64,000 nucleotides of DNA from JALZKA01 sp963754045 (lineage in GTDB: Bacteria; Actinomycetota; Thermoleophilia; Solirubrobacterales; 70-9), in assembly GCA_963754045.1 (NCBI GenBank), contig CAVWEN010000003.1:434001-498000 (forward strand), in the 5' to 3' direction. Below are positions 42,637 through 51,600 of this stretch, in pieces (positions within the stretch are counted from its first letter, which is position 1; every line of letters begins with the position of its first letter). The notes beneath the pieces are model-generated. The model had not been told where the DNA came from and ran no database searches. It saw nothing but the letters and a program-made list of their open reading frames with translations. The translations under genes and the position numbers were made by a program.

Positions 42637-42660
42637 TTGAACGACCCCCACGCGGGCCCT

Positions 42661-42689
42661 CACCTCCTCCGCGTTCGCGTCCGGAGGTG
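42661..42689 (+). repeat. Conserved-loop hairpin, copy 3' of cysK
   Basis: Stem CACCTCC (42661-42667) pairs with GGAGGTG (42683-42689). The core CCTCCGCGTTCGCGTCCGG (42666-42684) matches the copies 3' of dnaE and of the GT2 gene with one inserted base. It lies between convergent genes and may end both transcripts. Confidence 0.6.
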
Positions 42690-42705
42690 CGGCCGGGTAG
42701 GTCGC

Positions 42706-43089
42706 CTAGCTTGCGAGAACGGCGTCCAGCTTGGCGAGCAGGTCCTCTCGCGACCCCGTCTTGCCGACCAGGGCTCGCGCCCCGAGTTCGATCGCCTGCT
42801 GCTCGACGGCGGGGTGTTCGTGGCCGGTCAGTAGAACGATCGGGGGCGTCTCGCCGTCAGCCTCGGCGAACCGCTTGATCAGCTCGAACCCGTTTGGCTC
42901 AGGCATTGTGAGGTCGAGCAGAATCAGGCCGGGCTGGGTGCGCTCCGCGAGATCGATGACCTCGCTCGAGTCCGTAGTCGATACGACGTCACCGAAGCCA
43001 CCTTCGATGAGCATCCGGCTCAGCATGCGCACGCCCGCCGCGTCGTCGTCGGCAAGGAGCACCGTGATCTGACTGCGATCGACCGCCAT
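42706..43089 (-). CDS. Single-domain response regulator receiver
   Basis: A 127-residue CheY-like receiver with no output domain: TVLLADDDAAGVRML (acidic pair), LILLDLTMPEPNG (phospho-acceptor Asp), VLLTGHEHP (Thr) and LVGKTGSRED (Lys). It may act by protein binding or in a phosphorelay with the hybrid kinase at 46323. ATG 43089 follows TATTCT by 6 nt; the longer frame to 43242 would overlap the divergent sugar-transferase gene. Confidence 0.9.
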   Translation of the reverse strand: MAVDRSQITVLLADDDAAGVRMLSRMLIEGGFGDVVSTTDSSEVIDLAERTQPGLILLDLTMPEPNGFELIKRFAEADGETPPIVLLTGHEHPAVEQQAIELGARALVGKTGSREDLLAKLDAVLAS

Positions 43090-43095
43090 CCGCTC

Positions 43096-43105
43096 AGAAT
43101 ATGGT
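43096..43105. promoter_or_regulatory. Overlapping divergent -10 elements
   Basis: In AGAATATGGT the minus strand reads TATTCT (43101-43096), 6 nt before the receiver ATG, and the plus strand reads TATGGT (43100-43105), 6 nt before the sugar-transferase ATG. The two -10 elements share two bases, so the promoters should exclude each other. Confidence 0.5.
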
Positions 43106-43111
43106 GAAGGG

Positions 43112-44542
43112 ATGGGAAACGAGTTCGGTATCGGCGGTGTGGCGGCCGGGCTGCGTCGGATAACCGCATTCTTGCCGCAGCTCTGCGGTGCGCTTGCGGC
43201 CGGCATCGTTGCTGGCGCGATCGAGACGCAGGACGGTTCCACCGGCGCAATCGTGATGCTGAGCTACATCCTCGCCGCCTACTACAGCTCCCGCGCCGGG
43301 CGCTGGCGCTGGCTTCTCCCGATGGCCGGAGTCCTGGCCAAGGCCGTCTTCCCGATCCTCGGCACCGGAGGCGCGATCGTGCTTTGCGCGCTGCTCGACG
43401 TGCCTGTCTCCGCCCCGTCGCTGGCCGCGGCAGCCGTCGCGTCGCTGGCCGTCCTGGTGTTGGTCGAGTACGTGGTCCGCGCGGCGATCCGGATCCGCGT
43501 GGGCGTGATCGGGTCGCCGCAGGAGGCGCTGCGCCTTCGCGAGGAGCTGGCGAGCAGCGTTGATTCCCGTGGATTTGAGGTCGCTGCGACGATTGTCCCC
43601 GACGAGTGGGAGTTCGACCCCGCCGCGCTCAGCGCCCCCTATCTGTGTTCGCTCTCGGAGGTCGGTCGGGCGATCGACGAGCGTGACCTCGAGGTGCTTG
43701 TCGTAACGCGTGAGTTCCCGCGCCAGGATGTCGATCGACGGCTCTTCGGCGAGGTCGTCTCCCGCCCCGTCCAGGTGATGGAGCTCCACGAGTTTCACGA
43801 GCACCGTTTCGGTTCGGTGCCACTGGCCGAAATCGACTATGCGTGGTTCAGTCGGCTGGCGGGCCGGCACTACAAGCCTGTGGTCCGGTTCGCGAAGCGC
43901 TCACTAGACGTGGCGGTCGCGTTGCCGGCGGCAATCCTGCTTGCGCCGATCATTCTGCCGCTGGCGTTGCTTGTCAGGCGCGATGGCGGCCCGGCCCTGT
44001 TTCGCCAGGAACGTGTCGGCCAGGGCGGTGCGTCCTTCGAGATTCTGAAGTTGAGGACGATGAGCGTCGCGTCCTCGGACGCGCCCCAGGCCTGGACGAC
44101 CGCCGATGACGCGCGCGTCACGCGGATCGGTGCATTGCTACGAAAGAGTCACCTCGACGAGGCACCGCAGCTCTGGAACGTGCTGCGGGGGGACATGAGC
44201 CTGGTCGGGCCCCGGCCCGAGCAGCGATCCTATGTTGAGGAGCTCTCCAAAGTGATCCCGTTTTACATGCAAAGGCATCTGGTCAAACCCGGGATCACGG
44301 GCTGGGCACAGGTGCGTGTCGGATACGCGGGCAGCCTGGAGGGAACGGCTTTCAAGCTATGCAACGACCTCTATTACGTCAAGCACCACACGATCTCGCT
44401 CGATCTCGCTATCGGGCTCGAGACGCTGCGGACACTGATCGCCGACAAGCAGTACGTCGAGCCGCCAGCCACCAGCGCGACGATGCTGGGTGAGGGCGAA
44501 CGCGCAGTGCTCACCAGCGAGCCGGCGCGGTCCCCCGAATAG
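43112..44542 (+). CDS. Polyprenyl-phosphate phosphoglycosyl transferase
   Basis: A 476-residue paralogue of the gene at 21738, with N-terminal membrane helices, a Rossmann-like region (IRVGVIGSPQEALRLREELASS) and the catalytic domain: KRSLDVAVALPAAILLAPIIL, FRQERVGQGGASFEILKLRTM, DEAPQLWNVLRGDMSLVGPRPEQRSY and KPGITGWAQVRVGYAGS. It starts a second type of lipid-linked glycan or the same one under different control. Flanked by single-domain receivers on both sides. Apparently leaderless. Confidence 0.9.
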   Translation: MGNEFGIGGVAAGLRRITAFLPQLCGALAAGIVAGAIETQDGSTGAIVMLSYILAAYYSSRAGRWRWLLPMAGVLAKAVFPILGTGGAIVLCALLDVPVSAPSLAAAAVASLAVLVLVEYVVRAAIRIRVGVIGSPQEALRLREELASSVDSRGFEVAATIVPDEWEFDPAALSAPYLCSLSEVGRAIDERDLEVLVVTREFPRQDVDRRLFGEVVSRPVQVMELHEFHEHRFGSVPLAEIDYAWFSRLAGRHYKPVVRFAKRSLDVAVALPAAILLAPIILPLALLVRRDGGPALFRQERVGQGGASFEILKLRTMSVASSDAPQAWTTADDARVTRIGALLRKSHLDEAPQLWNVLRGDMSLVGPRPEQRSYVEELSKVIPFYMQRHLVKPGITGWAQVRVGYAGSLEGTAFKLCNDLYYVKHHTISLDLAIGLETLRTLIADKQYVEPPATSATMLGEGERAVLTSEPARSPE

Positions 44543-44545
44543 GGC

Positions 44546-44968
44546 TCAGCGGCGGAGCAGCGCGCTCAGGGTGTCGTCGAGCTCGTCGATACGAAACGGC
44601 TTGACGATGTAGGCGTCGGCTCCGCTGGAGCGCGCCTCGTCCTCATCCGCCGGAGCGACTTTGGCGGTCAGCAGGATCACGCCGATGCCAGCGGTCTCCT
44701 CCCGCGCGCGGAGCTGCAAACAGACCTCGTGGCCCTCCAGACCCGGCATATAGCCGTCGAGAATGACTACGTCGGGCAAGTGCGCTATCGCCGCGTCGAG
44801 CGCCTCGGTTCCAGTCTCGACCGACAAGACGCGGTAGCCACGGTGCTCGAGCCGACGGCTCACAAGTCGCCGAATGTCCGGGTCGTCGTCGGCGACCAGA
44901 ACAAGGGCTCTGGCACGATTTCCGGCAGCTGCAGTTGTCTCGGTCCCTCCCGGCACGTGACTCGCCAT
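44546..44968 (-). CDS. Single-domain response regulator receiver
   Basis: A 140-residue receiver: LVLVADDDPDIRRLVSRRLEHRG, VVILDGYMPGLEGHEV (phospho-acceptor Asp), VILLTAKV and IVKPFRIDEL, all key residues present. An N-terminal ~20-residue tail precedes it. Its start lies 9 bp from that of the divergent sensor kinase, an obvious candidate phosphodonor. Confidence 0.9.
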   Translation of the reverse strand: MASHVPGGTETTAAAGNRARALVLVADDDPDIRRLVSRRLEHRGYRVLSVETGTEALDAAIAHLPDVVILDGYMPGLEGHEVCLQLRAREETAGIGVILLTAKVAPADEDEARSSGADAYIVKPFRIDELDDTLSALLRR

Positions 44969-44977
44969 CCTAGGGCG

Positions 44978-46339
44978 ATGGGAGTGGGTCGCAGGCAGAT
45001 AGGCGAGACGCTGGTCGGGCTCCGAGCGAGCATGGCCGAGCTGTGGAGCTTGATGAGTGAACCGGGCTCCGCCGGGGGGCTGACCGTCGAGCGGACCGCG
45101 CGGATCGGGGGTCTGCAGTCGATCGCGATACCGCTGGCGGCAGTCCCCTTGATGGTGCTGGTCCCACCCACGGAGGCGATTGGCGACGCCGGATGGCCGA
45201 TTGCCTTGGGAGGGATCGCGCTTGTTGTCGCGATCGGGGTGGGCCTCGCGAGGCGCCCCGATGTGACGGAGGGACTGCTCGCGGCTTCGAACGCCACGGT
45301 GGTCGCGACGATCGCTCTCATCACCTGGCTCTCAGGCGGCTTTCAGACGCCGGTGCCGGTCGCCCTGATCATCGCGGCCGCGAGCCTTGCCCCGTTTCAG
45401 CCGAGTACGCGTGCAAAGCTCCTCGGCTTCATCGCGCTGGCCGCCCTCTCGCCGCTCATCTACGCCGAGCGAACCGGGACCTACGTCGCCGAGGCGATCG
45501 CGATCGTGATTGCGGCCGCCGGGGTGATGGCAACGATGATCTGGCTGAGCGCCCGCGTCCGGGCGACCGAGGACCTCCTGTCGGGCGCGGCCGCCAGGGC
45601 GCGTAACGCAGCCACCGCCGCGGAGGCGCGAGCCGAGACTTTGCGCCAGCTAGACACCTTGCGAGACCGGTTTGTCGCGACGGTCTCACACGAGCTGCGC
45701 ACACCACTCACCTCGATCAAGGGTTACCTCGAGGCCCTGCAGGACGAGGAGGTCGGGGACCTGAACTCCGAGCAGCGCGAGTTCACGTCGATCGCCATGC
45801 GCAACGCCGTTCGGTTGGAGGCGATGATCGAGGACCTGCTGGTGCTGGCGGGCATCGAGGCCGGCCAGCTCAGTGTGAAGTTCGCGGAATTCGATCTGGC
45901 GGCCACCGTGAGTGGCGTGGTCGATCAGCTCGCCCCCACGGCCAGCGCGAAAGCGGTGCACGTTCGGCTCGCCTCGCCGCTGGAGCTCCGGCTCGTCGGC
46001 GATCGTCCACGGATCGAGCAAGCCGTCGGCAACCTGCTGCTGAACGCGATCAAGTACTCGCCCAGCGATTCGCGGGTCTCGGTGGAGGTGGTGTCCGGAG
46101 CCGAAGAGATCACGGTCGCGGTCGCCGACAACGGTGTCGGGATCCCCGCCGACGAGATCGAGCGCGTCGGCGAGCGATTCTTCAGGGCGTCCACGGCAGG
46201 TCAGGAGAACGGAACGGGCCTTGGATTGGCGATTTCACGTGAGATCGCAGAGCTGCACGGGGGCGCGCTTGCAGTGAGTAGCGAGGAAGGGCGCGGCTCG
46301 ACTTTCAGGCTGGTGCTGCCAGCTAACGGGGGGCATTGA
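44978..46339 (+). CDS. Membrane sensor histidine kinase
   Basis: A 453-residue kinase with six or so N-terminal membrane helices (about residues 45-190) and no large external domain. A coiled linker then leads to the His in DRFVATVSHELRTPLTSIKGYLEAL and an ATPase domain with NLLLNAIKYSP, VADNGVGIPADEIERVGERFFRAS and GTGLGLAISREIAELHGG. ATG 44978 was chosen because the longer frame (from 44729) crosses the divergent receiver. The 3' end overlaps the convergent hybrid kinase by 17 bp. Confidence 0.92.
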   Translation: MGVGRRQIGETLVGLRASMAELWSLMSEPGSAGGLTVERTARIGGLQSIAIPLAAVPLMVLVPPTEAIGDAGWPIALGGIALVVAIGVGLARRPDVTEGLLAASNATVVATIALITWLSGGFQTPVPVALIIAAASLAPFQPSTRAKLLGFIALAALSPLIYAERTGTYVAEAIAIVIAAAGVMATMIWLSARVRATEDLLSGAAARARNAATAAEARAETLRQLDTLRDRFVATVSHELRTPLTSIKGYLEALQDEEVGDLNSEQREFTSIAMRNAVRLEAMIEDLLVLAGIEAGQLSVKFAEFDLAATVSGVVDQLAPTASAKAVHVRLASPLELRLVGDRPRIEQAVGNLLLNAIKYSPSDSRVSVEVVSGAEEITVAVADNGVGIPADEIERVGERFFRASTAGQENGTGLGLAISREIAELHGGALAVSSEEGRGSTFRLVLPANGGH

Positions 46340-47876
46340 GCCCGCGCGCCACGCCGGCCAGCAGCTCGTTCGCCGTAAAAGGCTTTCGAATCAGCGCCAC
46401 GTCGCCGACGAGCACCTCCTTGCTGGAGATGATCTCGTCGGTATAGCCGGACATGAACAGCACGGGAGTATCCGGTGCCAGTTCGGAAGCGCGGTCGGCC
46501 AGATCACGGCCCGACGCTCGCGGCATGATCACGTCAGCAAGCACCAGGTCGTAGCGCTCGCCGGACTCCAGCAACTCGATGCCAGCCAGCCCGTCCTCCG
46601 CGACCGTCACCTCGTGGCCCGCGCGCGTTAGTACGCGCGCCGCCATCTTTCGCATGGCTGCATCGTCCTCGGCCACGAGGATCCGCGAGCCGACCGCCTC
46701 GGGCGCTTCATCCGTGAACTCCCCAAGGGTCACCTGCTCGGGCGCGACGGGAAAATGCAAGCGAAAGACCGTGCCGACGCCCTTCTCGGAGTAGACCGCG
46801 ATGTGACCTCCCGCGTGGCCGACCATTCCGTGGACGGCGGCCAGCCCCAGGCCACTGGTCTGGCCACGCGCCTTGGTGGTGAAGAACGGGTCGAAGATGC
46901 GTTCCTGGTGGGCCGGGTCGATGCCACGGCCCGTGTCCGAAACGGTCACCCGAACATGGGGCCCCTCGCTCGACTCGGCGTGGGCGAGCACGTACTCGGC
47001 GTCGAGCATCACGTTCTCGGTTTCGATTGCGAGGCTGCCGCCATCGGGCATCGCTTCGCGGGCATTGATCGCCATTCCGACCAGCGCCTGTTCGATTTCA
47101 CCCGGATCGGCCTCGATCGACCAGAGGCCGTCGGCGGCCGTGATCCGCAGTGAAACGTCCTCACCCAGCGTCCGGAGGAGCAAGCGCTCGAGTTCTCCGA
47201 TGATCACGTTGAGGTCGATGCGCTCTGGGTGGGTGACCTCTCGGCGGCTGAAGATCAGCAGTTGCCGGGTGAGCGCCGCTCCCCGCTCGGCTGCCTGTTT
47301 GATCTCGTGCAGGTCCTGGCGCAGCGGGCTGTCGTCGGGCAGAGCGTCGGCGACGAAGTCGGCGTAGTTGAGCACGACGGCGAGCGTGTTGTTGAAGTCG
47401 TGGGCGACCCCACCGGCGAGCTTTCCCACGGCCTCGAGGCGCCTGCTGCGCTCGAGCTGCTCGTCATAGCGCGCACGGCGCAACTCGTCGATTCGCTGGT
47501 CCGTGATGTCGGTGACCACGCCCAGGCCTGCGTACACGTCGCCGGTCGCGGTGCGCATCGGGGTGGTTCGGATCCAGTAGGTGCGGTCACCACCGGGCAG
47601 TTCGAACTCGAACGTCGAGTCCTCACCCGCGAGCGTTGCCTCGCAGACCGGCTCGGCGCGAAGGTAGGCGGCCGGGTCGAGCACGTCCCGAAGTGGCCGC
47701 CCCACAAGCTCCGCAGCTCGGCCGAAGATGCTGCGCAGGCCGCCGCCGCTGGCAAACAGGATCTTCAGGCGCCGATCGAGGACGATCACCGCGGTCTTAG
47801 GCAATCCGGCGACGATCAGGCTCAGCATCTCCTGATCGGCATCGTTCACCCCGGCGCTCTCGGACTGTGCCGCCAC
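46323..47876 (-). CDS. PAS hybrid histidine kinase with C-terminal receiver
   Basis: A 517-residue soluble kinase. A PAS domain (about 20-130; VIVLDRRLKILFASGGGLRSIFGRAAELVGR) precedes the His in KLAGGVAHDFNNTLAVVLNYADFV, of the type found in NtrB-like/hybrid kinases, an ATPase domain with NAREAMPDGG, VSDTGRGIDPAHQERIFDPFFTTK and TSGLGLAAVHGMVGHAGG, and a receiver with YDLVLADVIMPRASG. The internal receiver may pass phosphate on or inhibit the kinase. GTG start with TACTCT 6 nt upstream on this strand; divergent from cysE. Confidence 0.92.
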   Translation of the reverse strand: MAAQSESAGVNDADQEMLSLIVAGLPKTAVIVLDRRLKILFASGGGLRSIFGRAAELVGRPLRDVLDPAAYLRAEPVCEATLAGEDSTFEFELPGGDRTYWIRTTPMRTATGDVYAGLGVVTDITDQRIDELRRARYDEQLERSRRLEAVGKLAGGVAHDFNNTLAVVLNYADFVADALPDDSPLRQDLHEIKQAAERGAALTRQLLIFSRREVTHPERIDLNVIIGELERLLLRTLGEDVSLRITAADGLWSIEADPGEIEQALVGMAINAREAMPDGGSLAIETENVMLDAEYVLAHAESSEGPHVRVTVSDTGRGIDPAHQERIFDPFFTTKARGQTSGLGLAAVHGMVGHAGGHIAVYSEKGVGTVFRLHFPVAPEQVTLGEFTDEAPEAVGSRILVAEDDAAMRKMAARVLTRAGHEVTVAEDGLAGIELLESGERYDLVLADVIMPRASGRDLADRASELAPDTPVLFMSGYTDEIISSKEVLVGDVALIRKPFTANELLAGVARGLNAPR

Positions 47877-47882
47877 ACGCCG

Positions 47883-47908
47883 AGAGTAGAGCCTGAACGG
47901 TCTACCCT
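47883..47908. promoter_or_regulatory. Divergent leaderless-type -10 elements (hybrid kinase / cysE)
   Basis: TACTCT on the minus strand (47888-47883) is 6 nt before the hybrid-kinase GTG; TACCCT on the plus strand (47903-47908) is 9 nt before the cysE ATG. Confidence 0.45.
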
Positions 47909-47917
47909 GAGCATCTG

Positions 47918-48652
47918 ATGCTGGGCTTGGGAACGTTCCGCCGTGTCCTCTTGGAGGTCGGGAGCGATGTCGCCACCGCGCGCGATCGCGACCCCGCCGC
48001 CCGGGGAGTCGGGACGGGCGAGATCCTCACGACCTGGGCCGGGGTCCAGGCACTGCTGGCCCATCGAGCCGCCCACGCTCTCTACGGGTCCGGTGTGCCG
48101 CTGGTGCCCCGCACGATCGCGTTCGCCACCCGCGCGGTGACCGGCATCGAGATCCATCCAGCCGCGCGAATCGGCACCGACTTCTTCATCGACCACGGCT
48201 CCGGGGTGGTGATCGGCGAGACGGCCGAGATCGGCGACCGCGTCACGCTCTATCAGGGCGTCACCCTGGGCGGCACCGGTTTCGCGCGCGGCAAGCGCCA
48301 TCCGACCATTCAGGACGACGTGACGATCGGCTCGGGAGCAAAGCTGCTCGGCCCGATCACCGTCGGACACGGCGCCAAGGTGGGGGCCAATACCGTCGTT
48401 GTCGAGGACGTGCCGGCGAACTCGACCGTGGTCGGAAACCCCGGTCACCCTGTTCGCATCGAGGGCCGCCGCCCCGAGGGCCTTGACGCAGACTGGATCC
48501 ATCTGCCGGATCCAGTCGCCGACGCGATACGCAGCCTCGCCGACAGGCTCGCCGCAGCCGAGCGGCGCCTCGGTGAGATCGACGGCTCTGCGACTGAGGC
48601 CGAGGTCCGCCAGCTAAAGCCCAAGCAGGGCCCCTCCAGCGCCGGCGGTTGA
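47918..48652 (+). CDS. cysE: Serine O-acetyltransferase
   Basis: A 244-residue left-handed beta-helix acetyltransferase making O-acetylserine for CysK. The hexapeptide repeats run from IEIHPAARIGTDFFIDHGSGVVIGETAEIGDRVTLYQGVTLGG to VGANTVVVEDVPANSTVVGNPG, including the catalytic-His contexts DHG and KRHPTI. The N-terminal helical part is short, as in Bacillus-type CysE. Apparently a single gene with its own promoter, 5.3 kb from cysK. Confidence 0.94.
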   Translation: MLGLGTFRRVLLEVGSDVATARDRDPAARGVGTGEILTTWAGVQALLAHRAAHALYGSGVPLVPRTIAFATRAVTGIEIHPAARIGTDFFIDHGSGVVIGETAEIGDRVTLYQGVTLGGTGFARGKRHPTIQDDVTIGSGAKLLGPITVGHGAKVGANTVVVEDVPANSTVVGNPGHPVRIEGRRPEGLDADWIHLPDPVADAIRSLADRLAAAERRLGEIDGSATEAEVRQLKPKQGPSSAGG

Positions 48653-48682
48653 CCCGGCGCCGTAGCCCGCCGGGCGCCGTCC

Positions 48683-48688
48683 TATTCT
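48683..48688 (+). promoter_or_regulatory. -10 element TATTCT for pcrA
   Basis: TATTCT lies 7 nt before the GTG at 48696; leaderless-type spacing. Confidence 0.45.
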
Positions 48689-48695
48689 CAGTTCG

Positions 48696-51600
48696 GTGGA
48701 GGCGGCGATGCCATTGGAGCCGGACGGCCTGCCGGACCCGTTTGACGGGTTCGTGGAGGAGAGCGCTGCCCCGATCGCACCGGGCGCCGATGCGATCGAG
48801 CGCCTTACCACTGATCTGAATGCGCCGCAGCGCCGCGCCGTCGAGCACGGTGAAGGGCCGTTGCTCGTAATCGCGGGCGCGGGATCCGGCAAGACGCGGG
48901 TGCTCACCCGCCGGGTCGCCTATCTGGTGGCGACTGGACTGGCGCGTCCGTCGGAGATCCTCGCGATCACGTTCACCAACAAGGCCGCGCAGGAGATGCG
49001 CGAGCGGGTCGAGCAGCTCGTGGGCGGCGTCTCGAAGCTGATGTGGGTGATGACCTTCCACTCGGCCTGCGCTCGGATCCTTCGCTCCAACGCCGAGCGC
49101 CTGGGCTACAAGCGGGCGTTCACCATCTACGACCAGGCCGACTCGCTGCGAATGATCAAGCGCTGCATGGAGGAGTCCGACGTGGACCCGAAGCGCTTCA
49201 CACCGCGCTCCGTCCAGGGCGCTATCTCCGGAGCCAAGAACCGGCTCGAGGATTCGACCGATTACGCGGAGCGCCAGGCCTCGTACTTCGAGGAGAACGT
49301 CGCCGCGGTCTACGCGCTCTACGAACGACGGATGGTTGAAGCGAGCGCAATGGACTTCGACGACCTCCTCGTACGGACGGTCAACCTCCTCGAGCTCTTC
49401 GAGGACGTGCGCGACCGCTACCAGCGCACCTTCCGCTGGGTGCTCGTGGACGAATACCAGGACACCAACAAGGCCCAGTACCGGTTGTTGCAACTGCTCG
49501 CCGGCGAGCAGCGCAACCTGACCGTTGTCGGTGATGACGCACAGTGCTTGGTGGAAGGCACCAAAATCACGATGGGGAGCGGCGAAGAGAAGTCGATCGA
49601 GGAGCTCAAGGCAGGCGACTCAGTCCTGTCGTGCCACGGCAGCGGCGACTTCCGCCCCGCCACCGTCTCTGGCGTCTACAAGGCATGGGAGCCGGATCCA
49701 GGGATCGAGATCAGGACAGAGGCTGGGCGGCGCGTTGTAAGCACCGCTGAGCACATGCATTTCGCGGGCTATGCCCTCGGCCGCACCCCACAACTGCATC
49801 TCAACTATCTGATGTGGAAGCGCGGAGTCGGTTTTCGAACGGGAACGACTCATGTCTACACCGATGGTCAGCGCAAGCCCACGATCGGACTATCTCTCAG
49901 GTGCTTTACGGAGGCTGCGGACGCGGCATGGGTGCTGTCGACGCACGAGACCGAGATCGATGCGCGACTCGCCGAGGCTGTGACGGCAGCGCGCTACCAA
50001 CTGCCGACGCAACCGTTCGTTGCCCGTAAGCGAAAGAACAGCCAAAACAGTTTCGTTGGCAGCCAGGATTACCTGGATCGACTATTCGCCTCAGTCGCAT
50101 CGGAGGCTGCCGGCCACCAATTACTTGAGGACGAGGGGCTGAGTTTCCAGCATCCGCATCACCAAGCTGGAGCATTCACAGGCCGCAGACGCGTGGTGAC
50201 CATTGCGATGTGCAGCGAGCGCCGAAGCTCGACGCCGATGCACCGAATCTCGATGAATGGCCGGGATCCTGCGGGGCGGGAGGCCCTCGAGCGCATCGGC
50301 CTGTCGGTCCGAGAGGCGAAACCCGGGTCTGAAAATTGGAAGTTTGAGACGTGCTTCAAGGACTTCGACCGGGCTGTTCGACTGGTCGGCTACATCAGCA
50401 GCGAGCTCGACATCGCCGTCCGCTGCACTGGCCGCTTCGGAGCAAACGCCCAAGGCCAGTACGGGTCCAACTCGCTGCCGTGTATTCCAGCTGCAACAGT
50501 GCGACCCGGAATGGCCATGTTCACGCTGGACGGGGGCTACGACATCGTCGAATCCGCAGAGAGCGTCGCGCTCGAATCGCACGTGTACGACATCAACGTC
50601 GAAGGCACCCACAACTTCCTTGCCAACGGCTTAGTCACACACAATTCGGTTTACTCGTTCCGCGCGGCCGACGTGCGCAACATCCTCGAGTTCGAGCAGG
50701 ACTTCGACGGGGCCGAGGTGGTGAAGCTAGAGCAGAACTACCGCTCGACGGGCACGGTGCTCGACGCGGCGAACGCGGTGATCGCCAACAACCGCGACCA
50801 GAAACCGAAGACGCTTTGGACGGACTCGGGCCGCGGTGAGCTGGTGACGATCGCCGAGCTCGACGACGAGCATGCCGAGGCGCGGTACGTCGCGGGAGAG
50901 ATTGAGCGGCTCGTCTCCGAGGACGACTTCACCCGCGACGACGTTGCGGTCTTCTACCGGATGAACGCGCAGAGCCGGGTGCTCGAGGACACGCTCGTGC
51001 GCTACGAGGTGCCGTACCAGGTAATCGGGGGCACCAAGTTCTATGAGCGGGCCGAGATCAAGGATGCCGTCGCCTACCTACAGCTCCTGGCCAATCCGGC
51101 CGACGCGATCTCGTTCGGCAGGGTGGTCAACTCGCCGCGGCGCGGGATCGGGCAGCAGACCCAGGCGCGGATCCTCTCCCACGCGAACACCACGGGCGAA
51201 GACGTCTGGGACGTGATGGCACGGCCCGAGTCGATCCCGGCGCTCGGCTCGGCAGCGGTTCGGGCGGTCAGCCGTTTCGCGGCGATCATGGCCGGACTGC
51301 GCGATCGCGCCGAGGGCGACTCCGTTGCGCAGTTGCTGGAGTCCGTGTTGCACGACAGCGGCTACATCGAGGCGCTCGAGGCGGAGCGCACTCTCGAGGC
51401 CGAGGGCCGGGTGGAGAACCTCCAGGAACTGGTGAGCGTTGCCGGCGAGTTCGACGCGAACAGGGCGGTTGAGGGCCCCTCCGACGACACGCCGCTGGAG
51501 GAGTTCCTCGCCCGGATATCGCTCTACACGGACCAGGACTCGCTGCGCGAGACCGACAGCCTGATCACGCTGATGACCCTTCACAACGCCAAGGGCCTCG

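Noticed and set aside
49545..50645. LAGLIDADG homing endonuclease in the intein
   Set aside because: The insert size would allow it, but no recognisable dodecapeptide motif was found by eye; left as undetermined.
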